Notes under the pieces: model-generated
Told to the model about the DNA's origin: nothing
The model's database searches: none
Seen by the model: the letters and a program-made list of their open reading frames with translations, nothing else
Program-made: the position numbers and the translations under genes
In this document: positions 23,845 through 35,343 of the stretch, piece after piece
How positions within the stretch are numbered: position 1 is the stretch's first letter
How the letters are laid out: each line of letters starts with the position of its first letter
DNA from: Moritella sp. PE36
GTDB taxonomy: Bacteria; Pseudomonadota; Gammaproteobacteria; Enterobacterales; Moritellaceae
Assembly (NCBI RefSeq): GCF_000170855.1
Contig: NZ_ABCQ01000050.1
Span: 1-35,343, forward strand
Length of the DNA stretch: 35,343 nucleotides
Direction of reading: 5' to 3'

Positions 23845-26412
23845 ATGCAACCTAACTTTCTTGCACCTCAAGACTTAACCAATCACACCCCTATGATGCA
23901 GCAATTCTTTAAGTTAAAAGCTGAGCAACCAGAGATCTTACTCTTTTATCGCATGGGCGATTTTTATGAGTTATTTTATGATGATGCCAAAAAAGCGTCG
24001 CAATTATTAGGCATCTCTCTGACCAAGCGTGGTAAGTCAAATGGTAACCCTATTCCAATGGCAGGTATCCCTTACCATTCATTAGAAGGGTATTTAGCAA
24101 AGCTAGTACGTAGTGGTGAATCGGTAGCGATCTGTGAACAAATTGGCGATCCGGCAACCTCTAAAGGTCCAGTAGAACGTAAAGTGGTCCGAATTGTGAC
24201 ACCCGGCACGGTCAGTGACGAAGCTTTACTTACCGAACATAATGACAATTTATTAGCCGCATTATTCCAAGATGGTAACACCTTTGGTTATGCCACCCTT
24301 GATATGGGTAGCGGCCGTTTTCTGATCAATCAATTTAGCTCAGAGGAAACCTTACTTGCAGAGCTGCAACGTACCGATCCCGCAGAGCTACTTTACTGTG
24401 AATCATTGGAATCGGTTCAACATATTAATCACCTTAGAGGTCTACGTCGCCGCCCGGAGTGGGAGTTTGATTTACAAACTGGCCGCAGCGTTTTATGTCA
24501 GCAATTTGGTACCAAAGATTTAATCGCTTTTGGTGTCGAAAATGCGCCCGTGGCCCTATGTGCTGCAGGTTGCTTAATGCAATACGTGAAAGAAACCCAG
24601 CGTACTGCACTGCCACATATCCGTTCGGTCAAGCTTGAACAAACAGAGCAAATGGTGGTGATGGATGCGGCAACACGCCGTAATCTAGAACTCACCCAAA
24701 ACTTATCCGGTGGTTTTGACAATACCCTAGCAGAAGTACTGGATCATACTTCAACACCGATGGGCAGTCGGCTATTAAAACGTTGGTTGCATCAACCAAT
24801 CCGCGATAGCTTGGTGTTACAGCAACGTCAATCCAGTATTCAGTCATTACTCGACGTCGGTGCGTTAAACGATCTGCAACCGATATTACGCACTATCGGC
24901 GATATCGAACGTATCATTGCCCGTTTATCATTACGCTCAGCGCGTCCGCGCGATCTGGTACGGTTACGTAATGCCTTCCAGCAATTACCCGCATTACACA
25001 CACTACTGGCAGAACACGATGCCGAACACTTAAGCTCATTACAGCAATTAGCTGGTGAGTTCAGTGAGCTTGAACAGTTACTGACGTTCGCCGTTATCGA
25101 CAACCCGCCAGTATTAATCCGTGACGGCGGCGTGATAGCACCCGGTTATAACCAAGAGTTAGATGAATGGCGCGCACTAAGCAAAGGGGCGACGGATTAT
25201 CTCAAAGCCTTAGAAGAACGCGAAAAACAACAAACCGGTATCCCGACCTTAAAAGTCGGTTATAACCGAGTTCACGGTTACTTCATCGAAGTCAGTCGCC
25301 TGCAATCTGATCAAGTGCCAGCAACCTACATCCGACGTCAAACGCTAAAAAATACCGAACGTTACATCATTCCAGAGCTGAAAGAACACGAAGATAAAGT
25401 ACTCAGTAGCCAAGGTAAGTCACTGGCACTAGAGAAACAACTTTATGAACAATTATTAGATAAGTTGTTACCGTATATTCCCGCACTGCAAGACAGCGCA
25501 GCGGCATTATCGGAGCTCGATGTACTGTGTAACTTTGCTGAACGCGCAGAAACCTTAAACTACTGTCGCCCGACAATTAGTGTCAAACCCGGTATCGACA
25601 TTATCAATGGGCGTCATCCTGTCGTTGAGCAAGTGATGACAGAACCGTTTATTGCCAATCCAGTACAGCTTAATCCTGAGCGTCGCATGTTAATCATTAC
25701 CGGTCCGAATATGGGCGGTAAATCGACTTATATGCGTCAAACAGCTTTAATCACCCTGATGGCTCATATCGGTAGTTTCGTCCCAGCAGAGCAAGTGACG
25801 ACATCATTAATCGACCGTATTTTCACCCGGATTGGCGCATCCGATGATTTAGCATCGGGTCGTTCTACCTTTATGGTAGAAATGACCGAGACCGCGAATA
25901 TCTTGCACAATGCGACGGCGAATAGCTTGGTATTGATGGATGAAATTGGCCGCGGCACCAGTACTTATGATGGTTTATCATTAGCCTGGGCATGTGCTGA
26001 ATACCTGACCAATAAAATCCAGGCTTATACCCTCTTTGCAACGCACTACTTTGAGCTAACTACGCTAGCAGAGCAGCATTCTAGTCTGGTCAATGTACAC
26101 CTCGATGCAGTTGAACACGGTGACTCCATTGTCTTCATGCATGCCGTACAAGACGGTGCTGCAGATCGCAGTTATGGTTTGCAAGTTGCAGCATTAGCTG
26201 GTGTGCCGAAACCTGTTATTCATGCGGCTAAAGTAAAGTTGCATGAGTTAGAACTACTCTCACACCAACCAGTGGTGACTGGTAAACGTCCACAGTTGGA
26301 AGCAACGCCCATTTCCCATCCTGTGATCGATGATTTGAGCGCCTTGAATATTGATAATATGACGCCACGTGAAGCACTCGAGGTATTGTACCGTTTAAAA
26401 GAACAACTTTAA
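23845..26412 (+). CDS. mutS: DNA mismatch repair protein MutS
   Basis: MutS recognises mismatches and small loops and, with MutL, activates MutH. The 855-residue protein has the mismatch-reading Phe-Tyr-Glu at F40-E42 in MGDFYELF, the connector and lever domains, the clamp region and the C-terminal ATPase. Walker [10 protein letters not shown] is at 620-628, followed by [17 protein letters not shown], the Walker [17 protein letters not shown], and ATHYFEL. The C-terminal tail ([17 protein letters not shown]) needed for tetramer formation is present. It is divergent from recA, with a 196-bp gap, and stops 20 bp from the convergent lipoprotein gene with no clear terminator between. Confidence 0.98.
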   Translation: MQPNFLAPQDLTNHTPMMQQFFKLKAEQPEILLFYRMGDFYELFYDDAKKASQLLGISLTKRGKSNGNPIPMAGIPYHSLEGYLAKLVRSGESVAICEQIGDPATSKGPVERKVVRIVTPGTVSDEALLTEHNDNLLAALFQDGNTFGYATLDMGSGRFLINQFSSEETLLAELQRTDPAELLYCESLESVQHINHLRGLRRRPEWEFDLQTGRSVLCQQFGTKDLIAFGVENAPVALCAAGCLMQYVKETQRTALPHIRSVKLEQTEQMVVMDAATRRNLELTQNLSGGFDNTLAEVLDHTSTPMGSRLLKRWLHQPIRDSLVLQQRQSSIQSLLDVGALNDLQPILRTIGDIERIIARLSLRSARPRDLVRLRNAFQQLPALHTLLAEHDAEHLSSLQQLAGEFSELEQLLTFAVIDNPPVLIRDGGVIAPGYNQELDEWRALSKGATDYLKALEEREKQQTGIPTLKVGYNRVHGYFIEVSRLQSDQVPATYIRRQTLKNTERYIIPELKEHEDKVLSSQGKSLALEKQLYEQLLDKLLPYIPALQDSAAALSELDVLCNFAERAETLNYCRPTISVKPGIDIINGRHPVVEQVMTEPFIANPVQLNPERRMLIITGPNMGGKSTYMRQTALITLMAHIGSFVPAEQVTTSLIDRIFTRIGASDDLASGRSTFMVEMTETANILHNATANSLVLMDEIGRGTSTYDGLSLAWACAEYLTNKIQAYTLFATHYFELTTLAEQHSSLVNVHLDAVEHGDSIVFMHAVQDGAADRSYGLQVAALAGVPKPVIHAAKVKLHELELLSHQPVVTGKRPQLEATPISHPVIDDLSALNIDNMTPREALEVLYRLKEQL

Positions 26413-26432
26413 TTGCCCTACTGGAATTGCAG

Positions 26433-27116
26433 TTAGTTTAATTTAAATAGTTCTCGGTAAATTAAAAAGCCCAAATTATCCAAGTCATGCAAAATGGCCG
26501 TTCGCTGGTTTGGGCTTTCTGTTACATAAGTCACCACCCGCTCTAACGCCTGCCGCTGAGTCGAATAGATCCCCGCAATCACCCGATATTTAATAAGCTT
26601 GCCTGCTTGTGATACACCCATGCTATCAATATGCGCCACCGCGATATATTCCGGTACCGCAGACAAGTGATACTCTTGCTGTAGCCATTCGTTCAAATGA
26701 TAGACATCATTATCCAGTGTTCTGAATTTACTGCTCATCTGCCCCTTATTAAGCGCTAATTGATAGGCATCTGTATAACTAAAACTATCATGTTCAGTCA
26801 CAAGACGGTGCATAGCATGACTCATTTTCCACGAGACATCTGCAAAGTCGTGTTGTTTTAATCGCGAAGCTAGCTGTGATGAATGAATCGCTTGATCAGC
26901 AAACGCAGCGTTAAATGATGCGTAAAAAATAGTTTCTTTTTCTAGCCTTGAACCCGATAAGCCATGTATATCTGTTGGCAATACAATAAACTTAGCATCA
27001 TCAGCAATGGCAGGCAGATCACTATTAATAAAGAGTCTTGGTGTGGAACAACCCGTTATCAGTGATGCTAAACTAAGCGCTAATAACAAACTGCACGAAA
27101 AACGAATAAACGACAT
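26433..27116 (-). CDS. Uncharacterised lipoprotein
   Basis: I do not recognise the family. From the ATG at 27116 the protein has 227 residues; AAGGA lies 5 bp upstream. An earlier ATG at 27137 adds seven residues and no ribosome site. The lipobox LITGC puts the acylated Cys at residue 23 after a hydrophobic signal. The mature part is soluble, mixed alpha/beta in look, with the segment AVPEYIAVAHIDSMGVSQAGKL, and ends YRELFKLN. It lies between mutS and rpoS and is transcribed in the same direction as rpoS, 169 bp downstream. The residue after the lipobox Cys is Ser, consistent with outer-membrane sorting. No function is assigned. Confidence 0.75.
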   Translation of the reverse strand: MSFIRFSCSLLLALSLASLITGCSTPRLFINSDLPAIADDAKFIVLPTDIHGLSGSRLEKETIFYASFNAAFADQAIHSSQLASRLKQHDFADVSWKMSHAMHRLVTEHDSFSYTDAYQLALNKGQMSSKFRTLDNDVYHLNEWLQQEYHLSAVPEYIAVAHIDSMGVSQAGKLIKYRVIAGIYSTQRQALERVVTYVTESPNQRTAILHDLDNLGFLIYRELFKLN

Positions 27117-27183
27117 AACCGTCCTTAAACAATCCATGTTTGCAGAGGGTTACTAAAATACTAGAAACGCATGAATAGTATGA

Positions 27184-27202
27184 CTGATTTTAATAAAATC
27201 AG
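27184..27202. repeat. 19-bp palindrome between rpoS and the lipoprotein gene
   Basis: The 9-bp arms CTGATTTTA and TAAAATCAG surround a single base. There is no T-run, so this is more likely an operator-like palindrome upstream of the lipoprotein gene than a terminator. It ends 68 bp before that gene's start. Confidence 0.4.
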
Positions 27203-27285
27203 CATAAAGGCTGAATGAAGTACTAAGCATTAAGACTAGCTTAAATTTAATGACTAACTACTCAATAACCATGCTTCCCAGCATA

Positions 27286-28245
27286 TTACAGCCTAAATAA
27301 AGCTTCAACAGATAAGCCTTGCTGGGCGAGTACTTCCCGTAGTCGTCGCAATGCCTCGACTTGGATTTGCCGAACACGCTCGCGGGTTAAGCCTATTTCA
27401 CGCCCGACATCTTCCAGCGTTGAAGCATCATAACCTAACAGCCCAAAGCGCCTAGCCAACACTTCTCTTTGTTTGGGGTTCAGTTCTTCAAGCCAGCGGA
27501 TGATACTGAATTTAATATCATCATTTTGGGTACGGCTTTCCGGTCCATCGCCTTTTTCATCCGATATAATGTCTAATAACGCTTTTTCGGAATCACCTCC
27601 GATAGGTGTATCAACCGAACTTATCCGCTCATTCAAGCGCAGCATTTTACTGACATCAGCAACCGGTTTATCTAATTTATCCGCAATGTCTTCAGCGGTG
27701 GGTTCATGATCGAGTTCATGGGCGAGTTCACGCGCAGCGCGAAGATAAACATTGAGTTCTTTAACAACATGGATGGGTAAGCGAATGGTTCGGGTTTGGT
27801 TCATGATGGCACGTTCAATGGTTTGCCTTATCCACCATGTCGCATAGGTTGAGAAACGAAAACCACGCTCGGGATCAAATTTCTCTACTGCACGGATCAG
27901 ACCAAGGTTACCCTCTTCAATCAAGTCTAATAGAGCCAGCCCGCGATTATTATAACGTCTCGCGATTTTAACCACTAAACGCAGATTACTTTCGATCATA
28001 CGTTTTCTTGAACTGGCATCACCCCGTAATGCACGACGTGCATAAAAAACTTCTTCTTCTGCGGTCAACAATGGTGAAAAACCAATCTCCCCAAGATAAA
28101 GCTGCGTTGCATCTAAGCTTTTTGCATCATTAGGAATGAGGTGCTCATCTTCAAATTTTCCCATCCCTGGCCGTGCTTTTTTATCGTTGTCAGATACTTT
28201 ATTCTCTGCAATTTTTAACTTATTAGCGTCAGTTATCTTGCTCAT
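27286..28245 (-). CDS. rpoS: RNA polymerase sigma factor RpoS
   Basis: RpoS is the stationary-phase and general-stress sigma factor. The 319-residue protein has region 1.2 ([20 protein letters not shown], from about 46), region 2 with [17 protein letters not shown] (about 130-147), region 3 and region 4 with [27 protein letters not shown]162 in [10 protein letters not shown] aligns with E. coli K173, needed for RssB/ClpXP recognition, so proteolytic control is probably conserved. The variable N-terminus is about 11 residues shorter than in E. coli. AGGAGG lies about 8 bp before the ATG. It follows nlpD by 69 bp, and part of its transcription probably starts inside nlpD, as in E. coli (inference). 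Confidence 0.97.
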   Translation of the reverse strand: MSKITDANKLKIAENKVSDNDKKARPGMGKFEDEHLIPNDAKSLDATQLYLGEIGFSPLLTAEEEVFYARRALRGDASSRKRMIESNLRLVVKIARRYNNRGLALLDLIEEGNLGLIRAVEKFDPERGFRFSTYATWWIRQTIERAIMNQTRTIRLPIHVVKELNVYLRAARELAHELDHEPTAEDIADKLDKPVADVSKMLRLNERISSVDTPIGGDSEKALLDIISDEKGDGPESRTQNDDIKFSIIRWLEELNPKQREVLARRFGLLGYDASTLEDVGREIGLTRERVRQIQVEALRRLREVLAQQGLSVEALFRL

Positions 28246-28314
28246 TACGTATTGCCTCCTGACTGAAGTAAATAGCTTATTAAGATTAGTCTAATAAACT
28301 AATTTCAGTCGAGC

Positions 28315-29247
28315 TTAACGCTTAGGCAAGTAGCGCATGGGGTTAACGGGTTTACCGCGATAACGGATCTCGAAATACAATTCAGCACCTGAATTCGGGC
28401 CAGAATTACCCATGGTTGCGATCTTCTGGCCAGCCTTAACCCATTGCTGCTCTTTCACTAATAGCTTTTGGTTGTAGGCATACGCGCTTAAGTAATCATC
28501 GTTATGTTTGATGATGATCAAGTTACCATAACCACGTAAACCATTACCGGAATAAACCACACGACCATTTTCTGACGCGATGATATTTCGCCCCAATGAA
28601 CCAGCAATATTGACACCTTGCTGTCCTGATTTACTGGTAGAATAGGTGCGAATTAATTTGCCTGAAGCTGGCCAGCTCCATTTCAGTTTATTATTACTCA
28701 CCATCGCTTTGGGTTTCACCACTTTCACCGCAGGCTTGGCTTTCACCGGCGGTTTACTTTTCACTGGCGGTCTATAGCTTGTTTTAGCGGTAACATTTTT
28801 GGTGTTCGCTGGTTTAACTAATGGTTTTGATGGTGCTTTAATACTGGTTTTCGCGGTACTTTTATTGGCATTACTATTGGTTGTTTTAGCTATTTTCATC
28901 GGGGTCGGTTTTTTATAAACTGGCGCGGGGATTTTACCTTTCAGTTTTAATATTTGTCCCGGGTAAATTTGGTAAGGGTCAGGGATCTGATTTAAGGCGG
29001 CTAAAAATTTGAAATCTTGATTACTTCGCCAGGCAATGGCATACAAGGTTTCACCTTTTTTAACACGATAACTTGGCGTATTAATATGCGATCGTAGTTC
29101 AGTCTTATAACCTTGCACACTCGTGACAGGCGCGGGGTTATGATTGGCAGTCGTACAACCAACTAACTGTATAAGCAGTAAATAACACCCGATGCGGTGC
29201 CATTGGATGCACGCGCGTACATGACTTAATAGTCTCTTACTGACCAT
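28315..29247 (-). CDS. nlpD: NlpD, LysM/LytM lipoprotein activator of amidase AmiC
   Basis: NlpD is an outer-membrane lipoprotein that activates the septal amidase AmiC at division. The 310-residue protein has a lipobox LVGC (Cys31), a LysM domain (about 59-104, YRVKKGETLYAIA...YPGQILKLKG), a Lys/Pro/Ala-rich linker with repeated PPVK/PAVK units (about 110-185), and a LytM domain (about 195-308). The LytM domain is degenerate: the metal-site positions read GVNIAG, AYAYNQ and LYFEIR, so it should not be an active peptidase, as in other NlpD proteins. The cluster nlpD-rpoS is in standard order, 55 bp after pcm. Confidence 0.95.
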   Translation of the reverse strand: MVSKRLLSHVRACIQWHRIGCYLLLIQLVGCTTANHNPAPVTSVQGYKTELRSHINTPSYRVKKGETLYAIAWRSNQDFKFLAALNQIPDPYQIYPGQILKLKGKIPAPVYKKPTPMKIAKTTNSNANKSTAKTSIKAPSKPLVKPANTKNVTAKTSYRPPVKSKPPVKAKPAVKVVKPKAMVSNNKLKWSWPASGKLIRTYSTSKSGQQGVNIAGSLGRNIIASENGRVVYSGNGLRGYGNLIIIKHNDDYLSAYAYNQKLLVKEQQWVKAGQKIATMGNSGPNSGAELYFEIRYRGKPVNPMRYLPKR

Positions 29248-29302
29248 CTCTACACCTGACTCCCTGATCCGCTCTCCTGCGTATTTAATACCGACAATAG
29301 AC

Positions 29303-29944
29303 TCACGCTAATTCGCCTTGAACCAACGGCACAAAGCGTACACTTTCAACATTCTGACTGGTATAGTTATCGCCATTACGAGTAATAATTTGTAATACTT
29401 GAGATTCGACACCCAATGGCAGAATAAGTTGCCCACCATCCGTTAACTGCGTTAATAATGCTTGTGGTACTGCAGCGGGTGCAGCAGTCACTATAATCGC
29501 ATCAAACGGCCCCTTACTTGACCAACCTTGCCAACCATCGCCGTATTTCATCATGACGTTGTGCAGGTCAAGATTCTTTAACCTACGTTTCGCTTGCCAC
29601 TGTAATGCTTGGATCCGTTCAACCGAATAAACACGCGGAAAAACCTGCGCTAAAATAGCCGTTTGATAACCCGAACCCGTGCCAATTTCCAGCACCCGTT
29701 GTGGATTGTTTTTCATTAACAGTTCAGTCATTCTGGCAACAATATAAGGCTGAGAGATGGTCTGCCCAGCCCCAATTGGCAAGGCCTGATTGCCCCATGC
29801 CTGCAATGCAAACGCTTCCTCAACGAAATAGTCACGAGGCGTATCTTGTATGGCAGTCAATACACTTGGTGCACTAATGCCTTGTTGTTCAAGCAACGCT
29901 TTTATACGCTGCCCTGCTACACCTGTATTACCAAGTTGGATCAT
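29303..29944 (-). CDS. pcm: Protein-L-isoaspartate O-methyltransferase
   Basis: Pcm methylates isoaspartyl residues with S-adenosylmethionine and so starts their repair in ageing proteins. The 213-residue product has the QTISQPY motif (61-67) and the SAM-binding [11 protein letters not shown] (84-94), then a [10 protein letters not shown] strand. The ATG overlaps the truD stop as ATGA (4 bp), so the two are translationally coupled. In most relatives surE stands between truD and pcm; here it is gone. nlpD and rpoS follow. Confidence 0.96.
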   Translation of the reverse strand: MIQLGNTGVAGQRIKALLEQQGISAPSVLTAIQDTPRDYFVEEAFALQAWGNQALPIGAGQTISQPYIVARMTELLMKNNPQRVLEIGTGSGYQTAILAQVFPRVYSVERIQALQWQAKRRLKNLDLHNVMMKYGDGWQGWSSKGPFDAIIVTAAPAAVPQALLTQLTDGGQLILPLGVESQVLQIITRNGDNYTSQNVESVRFVPLVQGELA

Positions 29945-30996
29945 ACGGTTCCTGATTTAAGTTCTTGGTCAAAATGACGAATCACTACTTTTTCTTCAAT
30001 CAATTCACGTACAATACTTGTCGCAAAACACCCTGATGGCAGATAGAAGCTCACCGTTAAGCTATCTTCAGCTAATTCATAACTGAAGTTTTGTGGACGC
30101 AATATTATCGCTTTGCGCTCCTGACGTAGACCTGCGGCAATGAGGCCGTCAAGCAATTCTAGATATTGCGTAATAACGCTGTTTTCAAATGCCAATGCGT
30201 CGTTCATTGCACTGCTGTTACCTTTGCCAACTAACGGGGCCGATAGTTGTAGCGCGCCTTGGGCAACACGTTCAATAATGTCGTCAGTTAAGGTTTCTTC
30301 GGCAAAGAACGAATTAGACCCCTGTAAAATGAAGCAATCACCTGACAGCGCCGTTTGCCATTTATCTTGTTTAATACGTTCACTGACAACTTGGTTGAAT
30401 ATCAAACTGCGCGCCGCTGAAATATAAAAACTGCGCTTATTACGATCTTTGACTTTGTGACCCGCAAACATCTCTTGTGCACGCACAATGTTATTACCAT
30501 TTTGACCAAATCGCTGTTCACCGAAATAGTTTGGCACGCCGGTGGTCTTTATTTTCTCTAAACGCTCGGCTAATCCATCGGTACTGCTTAGGTCCGTTAA
30601 TTTTAATGTAAACTGATTACCTTTTAATGCTCCAGTACGTAACTTTTTGTTATGACGAACAATTTTTAATATTTTAATTTGTTCTGTTTCAATAACAGAA
30701 AAATCGGGGGTTTCTTTACCCGCCATGTGAATACCAAACCATTGTTCAGTAATAGCATGGCGGTCTTTAAGCCCTGCATAACTCACATCCTTGCCTGAAA
30801 CACCTGCCGCTTTGGCTAATGCCCGAGCAACATATTGGGTATTCTCACCGATCTTACGGATAGAGATGAAGATGTGTTCACCTTCACCGGTTAATTCAAA
30901 ACCCAGGTCTTCAATAACCACAAAGTCGGCAGCTTCCTGCTTAATAAAACCTGTTACGCTAGGTTTGCCATATAGATATTCAAATTCAGGAAGCAT
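29941..30996 (-). CDS. truD: tRNA pseudouridine(13) synthase
   Basis: TruD makes pseudouridine at position 13 of tRNA-Glu. From the ATG at 30996 it has 351 residues (E. coli 349) and begins [12 protein letters not shown]. Catalytic D78 is in GLKDRHA, and the TruD insertion domain and [12 protein letters not shown] motif are present. GGAGA lies about 6 bp before this start. Earlier in-frame ATGs at 31080 and 31026 add residues that do not match the family and overlap or crowd ispF. It ends with a 4-bp overlap into pcm. Confidence 0.95.
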   Translation of the reverse strand: MLPEFEYLYGKPSVTGFIKQEAADFVVIEDLGFELTGEGEHIFISIRKIGENTQYVARALAKAAGVSGKDVSYAGLKDRHAITEQWFGIHMAGKETPDFSVIETEQIKILKIVRHNKKLRTGALKGNQFTLKLTDLSSTDGLAERLEKIKTTGVPNYFGEQRFGQNGNNIVRAQEMFAGHKVKDRNKRSFYISAARSLIFNQVVSERIKQDKWQTALSGDCFILQGSNSFFAEETLTDDIIERVAQGALQLSAPLVGKGNSSAMNDALAFENSVITQYLELLDGLIAAGLRQERKAIILRPQNFSYELAEDSLTVSFYLPSGCFATSIVRELIEEKVVIRHFDQELKSGTV

Positions 30997-31043
30997 TGTT
31001 CTCTCCGCATTAGGATTAGTTTGCATTAATTCATTTTCACTTA

Positions 31044-31523
31044 TTAAGTATTTTTCATTAACAGCACGACAGCTTCGCATGCCACGCCTTCTTTACGACC
31101 AGTAAAACCGAGCTTTTCGGTGGTGGTTGCTTTCACATTTACGGCTGATAATTCGGTTTCAAGATCGGCACTTAATACGGCGCGCATCGCTTGAATATGC
31201 GGCGCAATCTTAGGTGCTTGTGCAATAATGGTGACGTCTAGATTACCAATGCGATAACCCAACTCTTTTACTTTACTAAATACGTCACGTAATAAAATAC
31301 GACTGTCGATATTTTCAAACTCTGCAGATGTATCAGGGAAGTGGTGACCGATATCGCCAAGCGCTAAAGCACCAAGCAATGCATCGCAGATCGCATGTAA
31401 AGCGACATCACCATCAGAATGCGCCAAAAAACCTTGTTCATAAGGGATCGCGACACCATTAATCATCACCGGACCAGCATTACCAAATTTATGTACGTCA
31501 AAACCATGGCCAATTCTAAACAT
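31044..31523 (-). CDS. ispF: 2-C-methyl-D-erythritol 2,4-cyclodiphosphate synthase
   Basis: IspF catalyses the fifth step of the MEP isoprenoid pathway, closing the cyclodiphosphate with loss of CMP. The 159-residue protein has metal ligands D9 and H11 in GHGFDVHKF and H43 in [14 protein letters not shown], and the [10 protein letters not shown] and [15 protein letters not shown] motifs. It sits 41 bp after ispD and 47 bp before truD, in the standard order. Confidence 0.97.
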   Translation of the reverse strand: MFRIGHGFDVHKFGNAGPVMINGVAIPYEQGFLAHSDGDVALHAICDALLGALALGDIGHHFPDTSAEFENIDSRILLRDVFSKVKELGYRIGNLDVTIIAQAPKIAPHIQAMRAVLSADLETELSAVNVKATTTEKLGFTGRKEGVACEAVVLLMKNT

Positions 31524-31564
31524 TATCTCTCTTCCCTATTGCTCTTCGTTCTTATTTTTCGTTA

Positions 31565-32254
31565 TTAACGCTGCGTTAATTGCTGTAAAAACAGGGTTGC
31601 TAACGGCATGTCCTCTGGACGGGTTATTTTAATATTATCCGCGCGACCAATCACCATCTTAGGTGTAAACCCTAATAACTCAATCGCAGATGCTTCATCG
31701 GTGATATTGGCCTTGTCTGCTAAGCCTGTCGTTAACGCGTTGGTCAGTAATGTCACTGGAAACATCTGTGGCGTTAACGCATGCCACAGTAGCTCACGAT
31801 CGACAGTGGTCATAATGTTACCTTGGGCATCTGTACGCTTCATCGTATCGCGAACCTGACACCCTAGAATAGCACCGTGTTTAGATGCCAGCGCACCAGC
31901 AATGAGACTGTCGATATCAGCATGAGTTAAACATGGGCGGGCAGCATCATGTACCAACACCCAGTTATATGACTGACAGGCCTGCAATCCTGCTAATACC
32001 GAATCAGCACGCTCTTTACCACCATCAACGCGGATAATAGCCGGGTCATTGGCAATCGTCAGTTCGGCAAACCAACCATCTTCGGGTCCGAGTGCCACAA
32101 CAACTTGGGCAATACGAGGGTGGCTTAATAGCGCCGTTAGCGTATGCTCAATAACCGTTTTTTCTTGCAGCATTAAGTATTGTTTGGGAATACTCGCGCC
32201 CATGCGAGCGCCTACACCTGCGGCTGGGACCACCGCAATAAATTGTTCAGTCAT
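31565..32254 (-). CDS. ispD: 2-C-methyl-D-erythritol 4-phosphate cytidylyltransferase
   Basis: IspD joins MEP to CMP in the MEP pathway. The 229-residue protein has the nucleotide-binding signature AAGVGARMGASIPKQY (11-26) with R17 and K24, the VLVHDAARPC motif and ITDEASA near the C-terminus. It begins 9 bp after ftsB and feeds the next gene, ispF. Confidence 0.97.
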   Translation of the reverse strand: MTEQFIAVVPAAGVGARMGASIPKQYLMLQEKTVIEHTLTALLSHPRIAQVVVALGPEDGWFAELTIANDPAIIRVDGGKERADSVLAGLQACQSYNWVLVHDAARPCLTHADIDSLIAGALASKHGAILGCQVRDTMKRTDAQGNIMTTVDRELLWHALTPQMFPVTLLTNALTTGLADKANITDEASAIELLGFTPKMVIGRADNIKITRPEDMPLATLFLQQLTQR

Positions 32255-32263
32255 CTCAGTAGC

Positions 32264-32542
32264 CTAGTGATCATCATTAATTATACGGTAGAAAGTTTCA
32301 CCTTCTTTAATCATCCCCAGTTCATTACGGGTACGTTCTTCAATCGCGTCGTAGCCATTGCGCAGATCTAAGATCTCGTTTTTTAGCGCAGTATTACGTT
32401 CGATTAACACTTGATTATTGCTGTGCTGGATATTGACTTCACGTTCGATACGCTTGTAGTCCATCACGCCATTATTACCGACAATAAAATGATAGCTCAA
32501 TAAGCTGAGAATTAAGATTAATACAAAATAAAGCAGGCGCAT
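32264..32542 (-). CDS. ftsB: Cell division protein FtsB
   Basis: FtsB is a single-pass inner-membrane protein that forms the FtsQ-FtsB-FtsL division complex. From the ATG at 32542 it has 92 residues: a short cytoplasmic end, one TM helix (about 2-20), a coiled coil (about 30-68) and the conserved ERTRNELGMIKEGETFYRII. Another ATG lies three codons upstream (32551), but GGGA sits about 8 bp before the second. It is followed closely by ispD, as in E. coli. Confidence 0.95.
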   Translation of the reverse strand: MRLLYFVLILILSLLSYHFIVGNNGVMDYKRIEREVNIQHSNNQVLIERNTALKNEILDLRNGYDAIEERTRNELGMIKEGETFYRIINDDH

Positions 32543-32606
32543 GACAATCATCCCGTAAATGAATCAGTTATTGTCACATATAATGCAGAAATTGGTTAGC
32601 GTATAA

Positions 32607-32636
32607 ATAAAAAAACCCGCTTAAAAGCGGGTTTTT
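32607..32636 (-). terminator. eno terminator
   Basis: On the minus strand the arms AAAACCCGCT and AGCGGGTTTT pair with a 4-nt loop and run into a long T tract. ftsB therefore needs its own promoter in the space after it. Confidence 0.9.
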
Positions 32637-32665
32637 ATTCTATTCAGAATTAACAGTTAAGCAAA

Positions 32666-34006
<1,341 letters not shown>

Positions 34007-34036
34007 TTACCACGGCACTAATATTAAAATCTCTGA

Positions 34037-35343
<1,307 letters not shown>

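Overview
The window is chromosomal DNA from a marine gammaproteobacterium with low-to-moderate GC. The proteins resemble those of Moritella, Psychromonas, Vibrio and Shewanella; the 283-residue ThyA type and the recA|mutS-rpoS-nlpD-pcm...eno-pyrG order fit this. My best guess is Moritella or a near relative, from recall of sequences and gene order only. Almost all of the window is core genome. I see no tRNA, rRNA, IS element, prophage or CRISPR array.

Layout. (1) 1-5436: the end of rpsT converges on nhaA. Next comes a likely operon of an M14 metallo-carboxypeptidase/deacylase, an alpha/beta hydrolase and a two-domain acyltransferase that looks like the ornithine-lipid synthase OlsF. (2) 5454-8012: thyA converges on lgt, with rppH upstream of lgt. 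ptsP is missing from this normally conserved cluster and thyA is inverted. (3) 8013-11041: an exported MTA/SAH-deaminase-like amidohydrolase, then a 555-bp gene-free stretch with a dense cluster of DnaA boxes, then mutH. (4) 11155-14876: the rpsP-rimM-trmD-rplS operon and ffh on the minus strand. (5) 15095-18462: ypjD-corB, then yjaG-hupA on the other strand. (6) 18463-22505: two tandem outer-membrane barrel proteins of the TraF_2/FadL-like type and a PepSY membrane protein, where many relatives carry recX-alaS next to recA. (7) 22527-26412: recA (LexA-controlled) divergent from mutS. (8) 26433-35343: an unassigned lipoprotein, rpoS, nlpD, pcm, truD, ispF, ispD, ftsB, eno and the 3' part of pyrG, all on the minus strand. 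surE is missing between pcm and truD.

How the genes work together. The core genes cover translation (S20, S16, L19, RimM, TrmD), protein targeting (Ffh), DNA repair (MutH, MutS, RecA), mRNA decapping (RppH), lipoprotein maturation (Lgt), stationary-phase response (RpoS, Pcm), cell division (FtsB, NlpD), isoprenoid synthesis (IspD, IspF), nucleotide synthesis (ThyA, PyrG) and glycolysis (Eno). The two most interesting items are the DnaA-box cluster beside mutH, which may be the local counterpart of the E. coli DnaA-reactivating site DARS2, and the M14/hydrolase/OlsF-like operon, which may be an aminolipid synthesis and turnover unit.

Start codons were moved inward from the longest reading frame wherever a Shine-Dalgarno sequence and family length agreed (olsF-like, thyA, lgt, trmD, rpsP, ffh, ypjD, hupA, recA, lipoprotein, truD, ftsB).
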